From Alkalispirochaeta americana (lineage in GTDB: Bacteria; Spirochaetota; Spirochaetia; DSM-27196; Alkalispirochaetaceae), in assembly GCF_900156105.1 (NCBI RefSeq), contig NZ_FTMS01000005.1, positions 112,742 through 176,741 of the forward strand: 64,000 bases of DNA, in the 5' to 3' direction. Below the pieces are notes generated by a model. That model did no database searches. It was not told the DNA's origin and worked only from the letters and a program-made list of their open reading frames with translations. This document shows positions 63,702-64,000 of the stretch, in pieces. Position numbers and translations under genes: made by a program. Each line of letters starts with the position of its first letter. Position 1 is the stretch's first letter.

Positions 63702-64000
63702 TCAGGCAATTGCACGGAGCCCCGTCGGGTCAGTATACACCAGCGGGTTATGGCCCACATAGGCATACCAGTTGCCCCCGTCCCGGGCGGGGTCTTCCGA
63801 GGTAAAGCTGCCGATCGTCGCGTCGTACCACCGGGCGTTGAAGTAGTATAGTTCGATATCCCTGTCGTATCCCTTACCCGCGAATACCCACGCCTTCCCC
63901 GGTGACTGCTGTTGATACCTCCAGGAAACAGGAGTAGTATATCTCCATGGATCGTATCGAGCGGCCGCTGAATCCCATGGCGGATGTTTTCGTCCGGTAT
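63702..64000 (-). CDS. RHS repeat-associated core protein, C-terminal end (cut by window edge)
   Basis: The minus frame from the window edge to TGA 63704-63702 encodes GYDRDIELYYFNARWYDATI, then GSFTSEDPARDGGNWYAYVG, then HNPLVYTDPTGLRAIA. This is the hallmark RHS core (YD..LYYF.ARWYD...G.F...DP...NWYAYV.NPL.YTDPTG). The protein stops only four residues after DPTGL, so the variable toxin or effector tip that normally follows is missing. It may be a truncated or orphan cassette. Further upstream the match is weak (YDPW), and a frameshift cannot be excluded. Confidence 0.75.
   Translation of the reverse strand, partial: TGRKHPPWDSAAARYDPWRYTTPVSWRYQQQSPGKAWVFAGKGYDRDIELYYFNARWYDATIGSFTSEDPARDGGNWYAYVGHNPLVYTDPTGLRAIA

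Overview
The window is GC-rich, gene-dense bacterial chromosome, and the content points to a free-living spirochaete, probably a salt-tolerant member of the Spirochaeta/Alkalispirochaeta group. The main reasons are the block rplU-prp-rpmA-obgE-nadD-yqeK-LCP-rsfS-spoVG-tRNA-Gln-rplY-pth-tilS-ftsH (about 25.0-35.3 kb), which from memory matches the order in Borrelia; a long PPi-type phosphofructokinase; a PTS reduced to EIIA, EI and HPr; and a BCCT carrier typical of saline habitats. Species assignment is inference. I saw no IS element, prophage or CRISPR array. The only accessory-looking DNA is the C-terminal end of an RHS protein at the right edge.

Layout. 0-1.5 kb: end of a UDP-sugar pyrophosphorylase, dcd and a small basic protein. 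1.6-5.6 kb: operon aroF-proA-proB-folB (minus strand). 5.7-12.2 kb: a 104-bp octamer repeat before asnS, then a flavodiiron protein, manA-yaiI, and pfp. 12.3-21.3 kb: lepA and a chemotaxis operon (STAS, cheA, cheR, cheB, hybrid kinase, single-domain regulator). 21.5-30.4 kb: spoVG, tRNA-Gln, rplY-pth-tilS-ftsH, a secreted repeat protein and an HtrA-like lipoprotein protease. 30.4-35.3 kb: the ribosome/GTPase operon. 35.4-45.2 kb: gltD, gltB, argS and a 569-residue protein of unknown function. 45.4-48.8 kb: leuA-cimA behind a leader-peptide attenuator. 48.8-56.1 kb: carAB and the PTS operon. 56.2-61.1 kb: a membrane diguanylate cyclase, a lone receiver, and a sensor kinase paired with a periplasmic binding protein. 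61.3-64 kb: a small membrane protein, a BCCT transporter and the RHS fragment.

How the genes fit together. Nitrogen and amino-acid biosynthesis dominate (gltBD, proBA, leuA, cimA, aroF, carAB). They show three different control devices: a sigma-54 type promoter before gltBD, translational attenuation before leuA-cimA, and ordinary sigma-70 promoters elsewhere. Signal transduction is the second theme (chemotaxis, c-di-GMP, two-component proteins, regulatory PTS).

The most unusual general pattern is that many good sigma-70 promoters lie so close to the start codon that the mRNA would have a leader of only 0-5 nt (manA, BCCT, aroF, leu leader, pfp, lepA, the 569-residue ORF, a receiver gene). 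Other genes have conventional leaders with strong Shine-Dalgarno sites, so the organism seems to use both initiation modes. All coordinates and motif calls were made by eye; promoter and homology calls have not been checked by computation.
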